Numbered from the stretch's first letter, positions 36,621 to 48,652 are shown. The stretch: 64,000 bases of DNA from Flaveria trinervia (GCA_025506515.1 CM046443.1:19979228-20043227); one strand, 5' to 3'. Translations and numbers: made by a program. The notes: a model not told the origin generated them from the letters alone.

Positions 36621-37355
36621 TGGGGGTTGAGTAAGAGTGATATTCTTACTGAGAATTGAATAAGATAATTAAGTCAATGATTGAGTGGCGGAAACAAACA
36701 ATCAAAGAACATTCAAGGCAAGAAAATTACTCATAAATGTTGTTTGTATTGATATATGAAAGTTGATAAATTACAGAGAATAATTACAACAAAATTCTCT
36801 ATCTATCAGCTGTCGCCTCAGTATGAGGTCAACTATTCTATTTATAGGCAGACAAGATGCCTTTACAAAATGACTAAACTACCTCTGACCTATTACATCA
36901 TCCACATCTCTGTTTGTTCATCCGCATTGACAAATGCGGATGAGATAATCTTGATCAGCATCTTCACTTGATCATCCGCATTAGTAAGTTGGTCATCTGC
37001 ATTGGTTAATGCGGATGAACAAATACTTATGCGCATTTGGTCGGTCACCCGCATTTGTCAATGCGAATGAGCAAAGTCTTGTCCGCATCTTCTTTTGTTC
37101 TTCCGCATTAGTCAATGCGGAAGAGTAACTTGTTCTTCAGCATTAGTATTTTGTCTTCGGCATTAGTCAATGCGGAAGATTAAACACTTGTCCGCATCAA
37201 AGTTATGTCTTCCGCATTAACTAATGCGGAAGATAACACTTGTTAATTTCCTTGCAGATCTTCATCCGCATTTCTTTTTGGACTTGTGGATTCCAGCTGA
37301 ACAATCATCAATTCACCCATTAAGTTGGCATGTATGATCCTTTCAGGGTGCAACA
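36621..37355 (-). repeat. 5' LTR of element D
   Basis: It starts TGTTGCACCCTGAAAGG and ends AACCCCCA on the minus strand. A palindromic array lies at about 36900-37270, with the TATA box at 36839-36846 (TATTTATA on the plus strand). About 36 differences from the left LTR were counted by eye. Confidence 0.9.
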
Positions 37356-37961
37356 CGGATGAACATAGAACAAATGTTGACAAGTGTTTGTTCTTTCGCA
37401 TTAACAAATGCAGATAGCCGAAACAAATGCTGACAAGTATTTGTACATCCACATTTACTAATACGGATGACCGCAACAAATGCACATAAGTGCTTGTTCA
37501 TCCGCATTTGTCAATGCCGATGACCAAACACTAATGCTGAAGACCAAAAGAAATGCTAATCAAGATCAACACATCCGTATTAGTTAATGCGGATGAACAA
37601 AAGAAATGCCGATGAAGACTTTTGTACTTAGACTAGTTCTCTGATGCATAGGTCAGGGGTAGTTTAGTCATTTTGTAAAAAGCATTTTGTCAGCCTATAA
37701 ATAGAATAGAAAACCTCGTATGTGAGGTGACTGTTGATACACATTCTTGACATTTAGAATCTTTTGTTTAGTCTTATGTTTACAAGGTGTCTTTTTACTG
37801 TTTAATACAAAAACCCTAGCATTCATTGTAACGGATTACCTTCATTATTACAAACAACATTTATGAGTATTTCTTGCATTCAATGTACCTTGATTGTCTG
37901 ATTCCGTCTTACAATTATTGACTCAATCATCATATTCGGTACTTGTTGATTCACATCAACA
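37356..37961 (+). repeat. 3' LTR of element B, right part
   Basis: It begins with a 93-bp copy (37356-37448) of the sequence already present left of D, then continues the LTR: more GCGGATGA/CCGCATT motifs, a TATA box (CCTATAAATAG near 37692) and U5 to the end, CATCAACA, at 37961. Apart from the duplicated 93 bp, the two parts sum to about 750 bp, similar to a D LTR. Confidence 0.75.
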
Positions 37962-39390
37962 AAGAAAATCATTCTCAAAGCCAGTTAAAATATAATTTTT
38001 ATCCTCATTATTAGAAAAAAGATATTATTATGTAAGTTATTATATTTATGTCAGAAATAGTTTCAATTGAATAGGTCATTATTGAGAATCCTCATTATTG
38101 GAGTATTTTAAGGATTCCTTTGCCTATTCTAGTGGCTTTGTAATATTCGTTGGTTATCAAGGGAAATAAATGAAATTCTATTGTTCATTATGGTATTCAA
38201 ACCACATTCTAAAACTAATTTTTTTTTGATTGTATCTTCTTCCACCCGTAACCATGGTGGAAACGAATGCTACTCGTTCGTCTTGTTTAACAATCACAAG
38301 ATTACACAATATCTAAGATAGGAAACACTCGTATTCAAATCAAAGTCTAAATAGTATTAAAAGATTAATAATGCAAAAATCTGATCGATTACCTAAGTTT
38401 GGTATTAACACTTGTTTGGTTAATAATGCATGATTACACAATATCTAAGATAGCAAACACTCATATTCATTAGTCTAATTAATCAACAAAACTATATAAA
38501 CATTTTAGTAATAACGAGAAGTAACGCCCCCATGTTACAGCGGGTGCTGTAAAATTATATCAAATAGCATCAATTTCATATCATCATTAGCAACCATCAA
38601 CACCGAAAAAACTTGTATTAAAAAATAAATAAAAACATGAAAAATAAAACCAAATAAAAAGTAGAGGTAAAAACGTTAATCCCTACACGTAATCGTAGAA
38701 TATTAAAACCAACTAAGTCGATTTAGAAACGCGCGTTGTGACGGAACCCTTGAACGGAAAAAATAAACGTAAAAACGTTAAGCCAGACGCGCACGTTGCG
38801 GCGTGTTAAATCGTAAAATTTAAACCGAAACGTAAAACGAAAAATTTATAAAATATGAAAACTATATGCAATCAAGTTGAAATTGAAAAATTATAAAAGT
38901 TTAATCGTAAAAGAAATAAAAATATCAGGTTAAAAATAAGATTTTAAAAGAAACAAAAATAAATACAATCTATTAGAACTAAAATATAAATCATAATACA
39001 CAAAACACATAATAATTAGTATTATATATAATATTGGTTAATCAAATAAACAAACATATACGATTGTTTTCAAAGGGATTATTTTTATATTGTTTATTAC
39101 CTGTTTATCCAAATCAAACCCCTATTTTGTCCATATGGATGAACCCTAGAATGCTCCATGCATCAAATCATCAACCAACGTCCAAATCACAAGCCTTCTC
39201 TAGAATCCTCCATCATCTTCCAATTTCTTCTCTTCTTTCTCAATTCTTCCATGAATTTCCCCATGCTCCTTAAAACCACCTCCACCTAACTCTCACTCTC
39301 ACTCTCAACCAACACTCATCTCTAACACACACTCATTCATCTTCCACAACAATCTTGATTCTTGACTCCACACCAGCAAAGTCAAATCAA
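37962..39390. other. Intergenic region and upstream region of the HSP70 gene
   Basis: AT-rich, no supported gene. A GC-richer patch at about 38700-38815 has two related segments (AACGCGCGTTG and GACGCGCACGTTG) of unknown origin. The CT/CA-rich stretch 39280-39350 looks like a plant 5' UTR. I see no convincing heat-shock element cluster; a TATA-like string near 39025 is weak. Confidence 0.5.
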
Positions 39391-42124
39391 ATGTCAGCAA
39401 CAACCTTTTCTCCTTCATGTTCCTTCAAACCCCAAATCATCAATCGCAATTCCACCTCCCGCCCATCATCAAAACCCCCTTTTTCGGCAAACCCACAACA
39501 AATAACCACCGATCATGGGTCTTGAAGCCTCAAAGACGACGCCTTTTGAGGGTCGTGAACGAGAAGGTGGTCGGAATCGATCTGGGTACGACGAATTCTG
39601 CCGTGGCGGCGATGGAGGGAGGACAACCGACGATTATTACGAACGCCGAGGGGCAGAGGACGACGCCGTCGGTAGTTGCGTACAGTAAGAACGGCGATCG
39701 GTTAGTTGGTCAAATTGCCAAACGACAGGCGGTGGTGAATCCCGAGAATACGTTCTTTTCTGTGAAGAGGTTTATTGGGAGGAAGATGATGGAGGTTGAT
39801 GAAGAATCGAAGCAGGTTTCTTATAGAGTTGTGAGAGATGATAATGGGAATGTGAAGTTGGATTGTCCTGCAATTGGGAAACAGTTTGCACCTGAAGAGA
39901 TATCTGCACAGGTATGACAATTTGATTTTCTCATGTTCTTTAATCCTATTGTTGTTGTGAAGTCGATTGTTATTGTATATTGTTTTTCGATTTAGGTTCT
40001 GCGGAAGCTTGTGGATGATGCTTCGAAGTTTTTGAGTGATAAGGTTACTAAAGCGGTAGTGACAGTACCTGCGTATTTCAATGATTCACAAAGAACTGCA
40101 ACGAAGGATGCAGGGCGTATCGCCGGTATCGAAGTTCTTCGCATAATTAACGAGCCAACTGCAGCTTCGTTAGCTTATGGTTTTGAAAAGAAGAACAATG
40201 AAACGATTCTAGTGTTTGATCTTGGTGGTGGTACATTTGATGTATCAGGTATACTTCATTAGTCATTACCAGTTACCCTGTATTTGTTTGATTTAAAGAT
40301 GACTTTTAACATAATTGGATTGATGTTTTATCAGTTCTTGAGGTTGGGGATGGAGTTTTTGAGGTGCTGTCGACTTCAGGAGATACCCATTTAGGAGGAG
40401 ATGACTTTGATAAGGTTAAAGAACTGTAATTAGAGAGTTATTGTTATATTTTATGCGCGTATTGAGCTTTATTGTTGAAATGTTTCTTGAATTTTAAACA
40501 GAGAATTGTCGATTATCTTGCTGAAAACTTCAAGAGGGATGAGGGTATAGATCTTCTTAAAGATAAACAAGCTCTTCAACGTCTTACAGAGACTGCTGAG
40601 AAAGCAAAAATGGAGCTTTCTACATTGACCCAAACGAATATTAGGTAAATTTGTTGTCATTTGGCGAAGAAGAATCAGTCTCCACTTATCAAGATTTGTT
40701 TTTTTCTTGTTTGCTGATTATTTTTGGTGTTCTTGCAGTTTGCCCTTTATTACAGCAACAGCAGATGGGCCGAAGCATATTGACACTACACTAACAAGGG
40801 CAAAATTTGAGGAATTGTGCTCAGATTTACTAGACAGGTAGTTTAGTTATCAAGATTTAGTGGAACAGTGGCTAAAATTTGTTTTTTTGATGATTCAAGA
40901 TCTGAACTTTGGAGATCTGATTTGTCACAGGCTTAAGACCCCTGTTGAAACGGCTTTAAAGGATGCAAATCTTTCTCTGAAAGATATTGATGAAGTGGTT
41001 CTTGTTGGTGGGTCAACGCGTATACCTGCAGTTCAAGAACTTGTTAAAAAGATGACTGGAAAAGAACCAAATGTGACTGTTAATCCAGATGAAGTTGTTG
41101 CTCTTGGAGCTTCAGTTCAGGTTAGTCATAAATGTTCAACTAAAGAATCATTGGTTTGTTACTTGTATTTAAAATGTGGTTCTGTCTAGTGGATTATTGT
41201 GGGATGAAACATGTTTTTATTTTTCCAGGCTGGTGTTCTGTCCGGTGATGTGAGCAACATAGTATTATTGGACGTGACACCGCTGTCACTCGGGTTAGAA
41301 ACATTAGGAGGTGTGATGACAAAGATCATTCCAAGAAACACAACATTGCCAACCTCAAAATCAGAAGTGTTTTCAACAGCAGCCGATGGTCAAACAAGTG
41401 TAGAAATCAATGTTCTTCAAGGAGAAAGAGAATTCGTTCGTGACAACAAATCTCTAGGAAGCTTTAGACTCGATGGCATCCCTCCAGCGCCACGTGGGGT
41501 CCCTCAAATTGAGGTCAAATTTGATATTGATGCCAACGGAATCCTTTCTGTGACAGCTGTAGATAAAGGGACCGGCAAGAAACAAGACATTACAATCACC
41601 GGTGCTAGCACATTACCATCCGACGAGGTATCAATCGCGATCACTGTTAAAATCACAACAATCTGTTAACTTATTATTTGATTTTTTGGTATTGATGCGC
41701 GTATTGGATTGTGATTGCAGGTGGAGAGAATGGTGGCAGAAGCAGAGAAGTATGCAAAGGAGGATAAGGAGAAGAGGGATGCGATTGATACAAAGAACCA
41801 GGCGGAATCAGTGGTATACCAATGTGAAAAACAGCTTAAAGAAGTGGAGACAAGGTCCCTAGTGATGTGAAAGAGAAGGTGGAGGGGAAGTTGAAAGAGC
41901 TCAAAGACGTGATATCTGGCGGGTCCACTCAGACGATGAAGGATGCTATAGCTGCATTGAACCAAGAAATGATGCAGTTGGGTCAGTCTATTTACAGCCA
42001 AGCTGGTGGTGCAGCAGCAGCTGCCGGTGGTGATGAGACTGGTGGCAGTGGCAGTGGCACTGGTAAGGGTTCTGATGAAGGTGATGGTGAAGTCATTGAT
42101 GCAGATTTCAGTGAGAGCAAATGA
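39391..42124 (+). CDS. Plastid stromal HSP70 chaperone, 8 exons
   Basis: ATP-dependent 70-kDa chaperone of the chloroplast stroma, acting in folding and preprotein import. Exons: 39391-39911, 39996-40248, 40335-40414, 40502-40644, 40739-40837, 40931-41120, 41229-41627, 41721-42124, all with GT-AG introns. The product would be about 696 residues. The first 50-55 are Ser/Pro/Arg-rich and look like a plastid transit peptide. The nucleotide-binding domain follows (VVGIDLGTTNSAVA, DLGGGTFDVS, VLVGGSTRIP), then the substrate domain and a Gly/Ala-rich tail ending DGEVIDADFSESK, typical of the plastid form. The reading frame breaks twice by one missing base: in the T run at 39480-39484 and at 41845/41846. 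The rest is perfectly conserved, so I suspect consensus errors. Similar to Arabidopsis cpHsc70 from memory. Confidence 0.93.
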
Positions 42125-43907
42125 ATGGGGTCATGAAATAGCATAAAGTAGAGATGTATTGTAGTGTTTAGCTAATTGGTTATGTTTTTGAGGGTATGTT
42201 GCTCTGTAAATATGTATATTGTGTTTTGGACCGTGCTAAATATGCCTGATAAATCATTTTCTGGAGCTTATTCCAAACACCATAATTCTTATGCCTGATA
42301 AAAAAAGGTTTGATTTCTTGGTTATAAAACTTCGAATGTGAGTATGTTAGCAGTGTTCCTTTCTTCCAAATGATTGTTCGACCATAATGATGATTAATCG
42401 ATTGTAATGATGGTAGAAGACAAGCTTTATTCTGGGCTTTTCTTATTTTTGATTATAATAAGATAGTTCGCTGAAGAATGCCTTCAAGCAAAAGAACTTA
42501 TGAAAGAAAGAACGCTACTAAAACTGAACATTCAGTAGTAATATACAATACATGCTGATCATAAAAGTACAATTCATTTAACTAAAGTAAAAAATTACAC
42601 ATCTCATTACCACAATAAAAACTCATTACCACAATAAAAACCGATGAGCATTATTTGAAGACAACTATAAAATAAAGATTGCAATCTACCCACTGAAGTC
42701 AAAAACAATTGATCATATCAACTGAACTGATCATCATATGTCTGTTATTAAATTGTAACAAGCATTGAAGGTAAAAACAAATGACCATCTATTGTCTAAG
42801 CATTGAAGACACAATCCATTGATCTAAATCAGCTACGGAGTTATATACACTAGCAGTATTAGCCCCCTTGTGTTGCTGATTTAAAACTCTGTTTAAATTG
42901 TAAGATGTTCTTTAGATCGAGTGCATGCTCTCTATTTATTCACACATTGTACTTCGTTGTAAAGGTTGATTTGAGAATCATATGCGTTGGCGAGAGTGAG
43001 TTCATCGGTGTAATAGTGAGATCATACTTTGAGGGGGAGTCAAACAGATTGTAATTGTCATTCTTGTGATTGATGAGAATCTACAGTGACATAATTTTCA
43101 ATTTTTTGGTTCTTCATATTCGGCAACAACGTGTTTCTCTGATGCTCAAATTCCTAATATCAAAGCAACCTCTGTTTCTCTGATGCTCAAATTCCTAACA
43201 TTAAAGCAATTTTTGATCTAACAATTGGCATAATAGGCACCTTTTAATTTTAATTCAACTATCTAATTCAAAACTCCTATACCATTTGTATAAACATGTA
43301 GCACTGTATTACCCATTTAAGTGATCATGACATAGTTGCTGGTAATGAGTTGGTGATCCTCTCTAAATTAGTTTCTATGTAAAAGGAGGTGTAACAATGA
43401 TTGATTTAGTTTTCGCTTTGGACAGGTCAGAGAGGGACTAGATCTATTCATGATCTGATGCATACAATCTTATCCTAGTCTTTATGTAACAGGTTGTTTC
43501 TATGGCTTGATCCTATGACTTCAAGGTCACAAAAAAAAAAAAAAATTTCTAAGTGCATAATGTTAATTCCAACCACATAAAATTTTGTAACCTTATAACT
43601 ATTGATTTCAATAAGACATCATTACAGACCACTGTGTCTACACCACTTATAGATATTTTTTTAGGGTGACATTTTGATCTTAGTGATTCACGTTGTTTTA
43701 AGTGCAATGATTGAACTTGTTGAAACAATGGGTGCTTTCATGAGCGTTGTTAGTATCTAACGATTCTATGGTTCAAAAGAGTATGTATAGTTAGAAACTT
43801 GAACTAATGAAAGCAAAGAAATTCAAACACATTTGATGATATCCTAAAGATCATCCATCTGACAAAAACAACAAAGAAACACACATTTCTTCATAGCTTG
43901 TTGAACA
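42125..43907. other. Intergenic region between convergent genes
   Basis: 3' flanks of HSP70 and of the GDSL gene. No ORF with support. It contains a short duplication of CTCATTACCACAATAAAAAC near 42603-42640, a 41-bp tandem duplication (43134-43215) and an A15 run near 43530. Confidence 0.6.
43134..43215. repeat. 41-bp tandem duplication
   Basis: TTTCTCTGATGCTCAAATTC starts at 43134 and again at 43175; the two units differ at a few positions. Confidence 0.75.
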
Positions 43908-45609
43908 TCAAAGGCTTGCTAGCTGTTGAATGTTCATGGGATAAACAACATCAGGAGTACCACTAAATGCCTTCTTTCCCATCAAGACATTCACAGCTTC
44001 TGTCGGATGGAAAGCGTCCCAAAACACATACTCGTTCCTGTTCGGGCATGGCATTTGAAACGGTAAACATGTTATCTGCCCTCTATTTCTCCCAATACCA
44101 CAACACCCTCTATTCACCACACTAAAACCTGCAAATACCATCAACATTTTAACAACTTTATGCTATAAAATAAGAAAAGAAAAACACTAAATTGAATGTG
44201 ACATATAGCTAGTAATACCATAAGATCTCGCGTTTGTGAGGATATCCTGAAACATGTTATGGACATCGATGAAAACAAATCTTGAACCAGGAAGAGTGGG
44301 GCTTAGGTTGTTGACCATGGTCTTCATGTTTGCATTGAAAGGTAGAACAAGCTGGTTCACTTCATCTGAGCATCTTCCAGATGCACTTTGTGCTAAAATG
44401 CTTGGGATACAACCCATCACCCCGATCCCAGCTAGAACAAACTTCGGGCTCCAAGATTGTAAAGTTGCTATTCAATACAACAACACGAGTCGTAAGTTTA
44501 TAACTTGAAGTCACAACATGTGCAACGTTTATAACTTACTTTTAACTGAGTACTGTACTCTTGGGACAGGAGATCCGCATATTGGTTCCCATCATACTGG
44601 GTACGGGTCGGGTAATTGGGCATGAGATAGTTGTTTAAGTAGTCATTGCTACCCATCCCCACAAAGAAAATGCACCGCGAGAGCGCTTGACCAAGATCGG
44701 CTGCACCCAATGCAGTACTTATTTGATCCAAACTGTTTTCGAAATTCTTTATCTGTTGATTGAATGGAATACGACCCACCTACACAACAGATCAAACTAC
44801 AAAGATTAAGCAATGCATACAACTTCTAATACTTGCTAAAACTAACATCAATTATAAATCAAAACATAGTTTTTAAACCATTAACAAGATCATGACATAT
44901 CATCTTCTTGTTTAGCTAGCTCACGCTATTTATAGAAATTTAGCAAGAGCAGCATCTCTATCCTCTCAGATAGAAAAATATCCCCCTCACCCACACCCAC
45001 CAGACGCTACCAATAGCTTAAGTGAGATTTTACTGTGTATGTTTTTTTTTAATATTATTATTGCATCAATGGTAAATCTGAAAACTTACAAAATTTCCAC
45101 CAGTGTTATCAAGAATTCCAGCAGCAGCAGAAGCGAAATTGACACCATGCAGCATTTGATCTGCAGAATTTGATGCTTGAGAATAGGCTGGTAGTAGAGG
45201 CAATCCCAGTAATTCCGCTGCATGCAAATTCAAACATCTTTTAGATCTTTACTTCAACAAACAAACTCACGTATCATATAAAGAGATCGAGAAAGATGTA
45301 GAAAAAGGGTTGATATATACCAATTTCATCAACCATGGTGTAACCATTAGAGAATCTACCAGTAGGACCTCCATTAAAATCAATGCCATAAGGGAAATAG
45401 TTTGCTTTAGCCAAAGAAGCCAAGTCATTGTTGTTTCCATTGTCAATCAACGAGTCTCCAAACACGAACATCGCAGGCACCAACTCCTTCGTTGCAGCCG
45501 AAGCCGATGCACCACCACCACCATCACCATTGTTCTCATAATCTTGCCCACAAACAACAGCGCCACCATACGCCAAGACCCATAACAAACACAAGAACTT
45601 AATCATCAT
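43908..45609 (-). CDS. GDSL-type esterase/lipase, secreted, 5 exons
   Basis: SGNH/GDSL hydrolase that cleaves acyl esters, probably outside the cell. Minus-strand exons: 45609-45321, 45217-45090, 44779-44540, 44467-44219, 44128-43908, GT-AG introns. About 375 residues, usual for plant family members. A signal peptide is clear (MMIKFLCLLWVLAYGGAVVC). Block I FVFGDSLIDNGNNN holds the nucleophile Ser; block II GVNFASAAGILD the oxyanion Gly; block III FFVGMGSNDYLNNY the Asn; block V WDAFHPTE the Asp and His. The pattern resembles the At1g71691-type group (from memory, moderate). One base appears to be missing at 44443-44444 (a run of three read as two), which breaks exon 4; everything downstream is conserved, so a sequence error is likely. 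It converges on HSP70. Confidence 0.92.
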
Positions 45610-46440
45610 TGAAATTTGTTGTTAGTTTTTCTGTGTGACTTGTGAGAATGAAGAAGTGAAATTTGGTATTCACAGAAAGTTGACAGGAGTAGTAAATAAA
45701 GGGTGATACTGAGCGGTAGTTGGAGGGTAGTAAATGAGTTCACCTGTAAATTTGAATGGCGGTAATAAGTATGGCCTGTACCTTACTTATCTAGCTAGCT
45801 ACCACCATTCTTGATGTCTTCATCATGTTGGGATATATATAGTACAAACTGTTGATCTCTAGTGTCCCATTCGACACCATGTAACCAAACAAGTTTTATG
45901 GTTAAACAAAGATTGAATGCTACAAGAGTAGTGAATGAGTTAATTATTCCAGTTTTATAAAGAACAAGTACAAAAAAGTGACCTAAAGATTGATTACATA
46001 AAAGATTGGTCCTAACTATTTGTAAAGATATATTTTTGTTATATCCATGTTTAAATGATTTTAATTATATTGTATTCTTCGTACAAATCTCTAACAAAAT
46101 TTATAAAGATTATGATTGTATATTTGTATGGTCTCTCTTGCATTACCAAATCAATCATTAGGATACCGTGTGTGGACGTATGGTAACAAAAAACCCAAAC
46201 CATAGGCCGAGATATTTAAACCATGGTTGTGAACATGTGTCGATAATGCAAAGGTGTAGAATTATCACCAATGTGATCCGTTGAAGGACATTCACATTAC
46301 GTGAGTCAAGGGATACACTTACTTAACAAACTCCTTGGGCACTCTCAATCACTATGTATGCTCATCATTCATACATCATCAAATCCTATAAATGCCAGGT
46401 AAAGGGGATCAAATCCCCATGCACAAAAAGCTCTCTCTCT
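45610..46440. other. Upstream region of the GDSL gene
   Basis: AT-rich, no supported ORF. On the minus strand, ACTATATATATCCC near 45832-45845 could be a TATA box about 220 bases before the ATG. A (CT)n run lies at 46432-46450. Confidence 0.45.
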
Positions 46441-46444
46441 CTCT

Positions 46445-47606
46445 CTCTCTAAAATCATAACTCTCTCTTATATACGTATATTTATTCTCACACTATAGAG
46501 TTGTTACAAAAAGATTTTCCATCTTGTGACGTTATAACTGGTGTTTTTGATTGTGTGTACATCAGACGAACAATAGGAACAAGGGATTCAATTTAGTGAA
46601 ACACAACTCTGGGAGAATCATTCTATCTTGCCAAATTTTCATATTTACATTGTGCATAATTAGCTTTATAAAGAGCCATGAACCTAAAACCCTTGCCTAA
46701 CACCGTCGTCGCATACCTTTTAAATTCTATAGGAAATAGATTACTTTGATTTCTAACACAACCAACCTCTGCCATGATAGAAGACTCGTTAATTACTATC
46801 ACATCTACTAATGCACCAGAAGTTGGTTATATCTCATGGACTTAATCATGTTTATACGGTTGTGAACACTGAAAACAAATTTCATATTTTGGACAATACC
46901 CATGTACACATCCTAAGTCAAGCTCCTCTAGATCCATACGTGTGGTTATGAAGTCCTTAACCTTCTAGATAGCCCCTAACCACCAACAAATGAGTCATAA
47001 TAAACGATGTAGAACATAAAAGTGACCTAAAACATACTCTCTCTAAAATCATAACTCTTTCTTGTATACGTATATTTATTGTTACACTAAAGAATTGTTA
47101 CAAAAAAATCTTCCATCCTGTGATGTTATCACCGGTGCTTTTGATTGTGTGTAGATCAGACGAGCAATAGGAACAAATGGATTTAATTTTAGTGAAACAA
47201 AACTATGGGAGAATCATTCTATCTTGCCGAATTTTTATACTTACACCGTGCATAATTAGGCTTATAAAGAACCATGAATTTAAAACCCTTGCAAACACTG
47301 TTGTTGCATGCCTTTTAAATTCTATAGGCAGTAGCTTACTTTGATCGCTAACACAACCAACCTCTGCCATGCTAGAAGACTCATCAATTACTATGACATC
47401 TAGTGACGCACCAAAACTTGATTATATATCATGGACTTAATCATGTTTATGCGGTTATGAACACTGAAGATAAATTTCATATTTTGGATGACGCCAAAGT
47501 CATGTACACATACTAGGTTAAGCTCTTCCAACTCCATGTGTGTGGTTATGGAGTCTTGACCTTATAGATGGCCCTTGACCACCCACAAACGAGTCATAAT
47601 AAATAA
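46445..47606. repeat. Tandem duplication of a roughly 570-bp unit
   Basis: Two diverged copies, 46445-47006 and 47039-47606, start CTCTAAAATCATAAC and share long stretches such as TTTTGATTGTGTGTA.ATCAGACGA and TTTTAAATTCTATAGG. They differ by scattered substitutions. No ORF. Origin unknown, possibly an old repeat fragment. Confidence 0.75.
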
Positions 47607-47674
47607 GGTATGTCAGCGGTATTTTTAGGGTTTTAGGTCTATGGCTCCGCTAGAAAACTTCACAAAATTCACCT

Positions 47675-48449
47675 TGTTGGACCAAAAGAACCAATGAGCC
47701 GGATCAGAAAAATCTTTAAGTCCCACAGACATCACAACAACTACTGAAGACCACAACAGCTGAAGACAACAGCTGATTACAAAGTCTGAAAACACAAAGT
47801 CTGAAGACAAAGTCTGAAGACACAAGTGCTGAAGACAAAGTCTGAAGACACAAGTGCTGAAGACAAAGTCTGAAGACACAAGTGCTGAAGACAAAGTCTG
47901 AAGACACAAGTGCTGAAGACAAAGTCTGAAGACACAAGTGCTGAAGACCAAAGTATCAGACGTTGTCACAACAGCTGAAGAGGTCTTCTTCAGTAGTTGT
48001 GATGGTTTACCTTTCGGTAGTTTCTTTATTTCAGTATGTGTAAAACAACTGAAGAGTATGTTCTTCAGTTGTTATTGTTTCAGTAGTTTTATGTTTTTCA
48101 GTAGTTGTAGTAACTGATAACACTTAGTATTTTTGTAAGAAGATGTCAGCTGTTTTGACATCTTCAGTAGTGTGTTTCAGTTGGAATAATTCTGTTAGAT
48201 GTCACTATCAAGTGACATCAGCAGACGTCACATCTCTTATATAAGAGGTGTCGACCTAATTGTAAGTGTGACATTCCGTTACCACGAAAGCGAATATTGA
48301 ATGAAATATATCTGCAGAATTCTCTCTATCTATAACCGCCTGTGTTCTTACATTGAATATCTTTTTGTTCTTGTGAATTGGCTAATTCATTGTTAGAATT
48401 CCACTGCTATACTCTCTAATCAATCAAACGTAGATCACTGATCCTAACA
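47675..48449 (+). repeat. 5' LTR of element E
   Basis: Starts TGTTGGACC, ends GATCCTAACA. U3 holds five tandem copies of a 28-bp unit ending in ACACAAGTGCTG (about 47770-47945), CAGTAGTT motifs, a palindrome with arms GATGTCACT/AGTGACATC (48199-48220), and a 14-bp palindrome containing the TATA box, CTCTTATATAAGAG (48234-48247). Confidence 0.92.
48234..48247 (+). promoter_or_regulatory. Palindromic TATA box in the element E 5' LTR
   Basis: CTCTTATATAAGAG is a perfect 14-bp palindrome containing TATATAA. It lies 3' of the U3 arrays, where the LTR promoter is expected. Confidence 0.7.
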
Positions 48450-48451
48450 AG

Positions 48452-48465
48452 TGGTATCAGAGCTG
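48452..48465 (+). promoter_or_regulatory. Primer binding site of element E
   Basis: TGGTATCAGAGCTG, two bases after the LTR end, is complementary to the 3' end of initiator-Met tRNA. Confidence 0.92.
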
Positions 48466-48652
48466 GTTAATCATTGATTGATCTAACAATTAATCATTGA
48501 AACTGCTAATTGATATCTATGTTTGATTGAATTAGCATTTTGCAAGAACTGGTTATAGATTATTGAATTTCTGACGCTTTCGTTCATTTATTCTGAGATC
48601 TCTCTTGGTTCAATTGGTTGTTGTGTTTTGTTCTAAATCTGTTAGAGCTTAA

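Larger units (their letters stand above)
22809..37355 (-). mobile_element. Element D: complete two-LTR Sirevirus-like Copia element, minus strand
   Basis: Left LTR 22809-23545 and right LTR 36621-37355 (737 and 735 bp, about 95% identical by eye). On the minus strand the order is 5' LTR, PBS (36614-36603), gag (from 36336), protease, integrase, RT, RNase H (to 30140), spacer with internal promoter, 3' ORF (27645-23581), polypurine tract, 3' LTR. No 5-bp target duplication is seen; instead about 93 bp of the target is present on both sides. Coding regions carry several stops and an RT-RNase H deletion, so D cannot be autonomous. Confidence 0.9.
12846..37961 (+). mobile_element. Element B: 3' half of a Sirevirus-like Copia element, interrupted by three later insertions
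   Basis: Element B contains a post-pol spacer (12.85-14.48 kb) with a palindromic array, an internal promoter and leader intron, a 3' ORF (from 15147), a polypurine tract, and a 3' LTR starting TGTTGGACC at 22565 and ending CATCAACA at 37961. Two Gypsy-like LTRs (17876-22024) interrupt the 3' ORF, and the complete element D (22809-37355) interrupts the LTR. Sequence and layout match D read on the opposite strand. gag, pol and the 5' LTR are absent; the left end is approximate. Confidence 0.75.

Noticed and set aside
39391..42124. Programmed frameshifting in HSP70
   Set aside because: There are two unrelated break sites with no slippery site or conserved signal, and HSP70 genes are not known to use frameshifting. 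A missing base is simpler.
47770..47945. Regular 28-bp repeats that resemble a CRISPR array
   Set aside because: The units are directly adjacent with no unique spacers, lie inside a retrotransposon LTR, and the genome is a plant.
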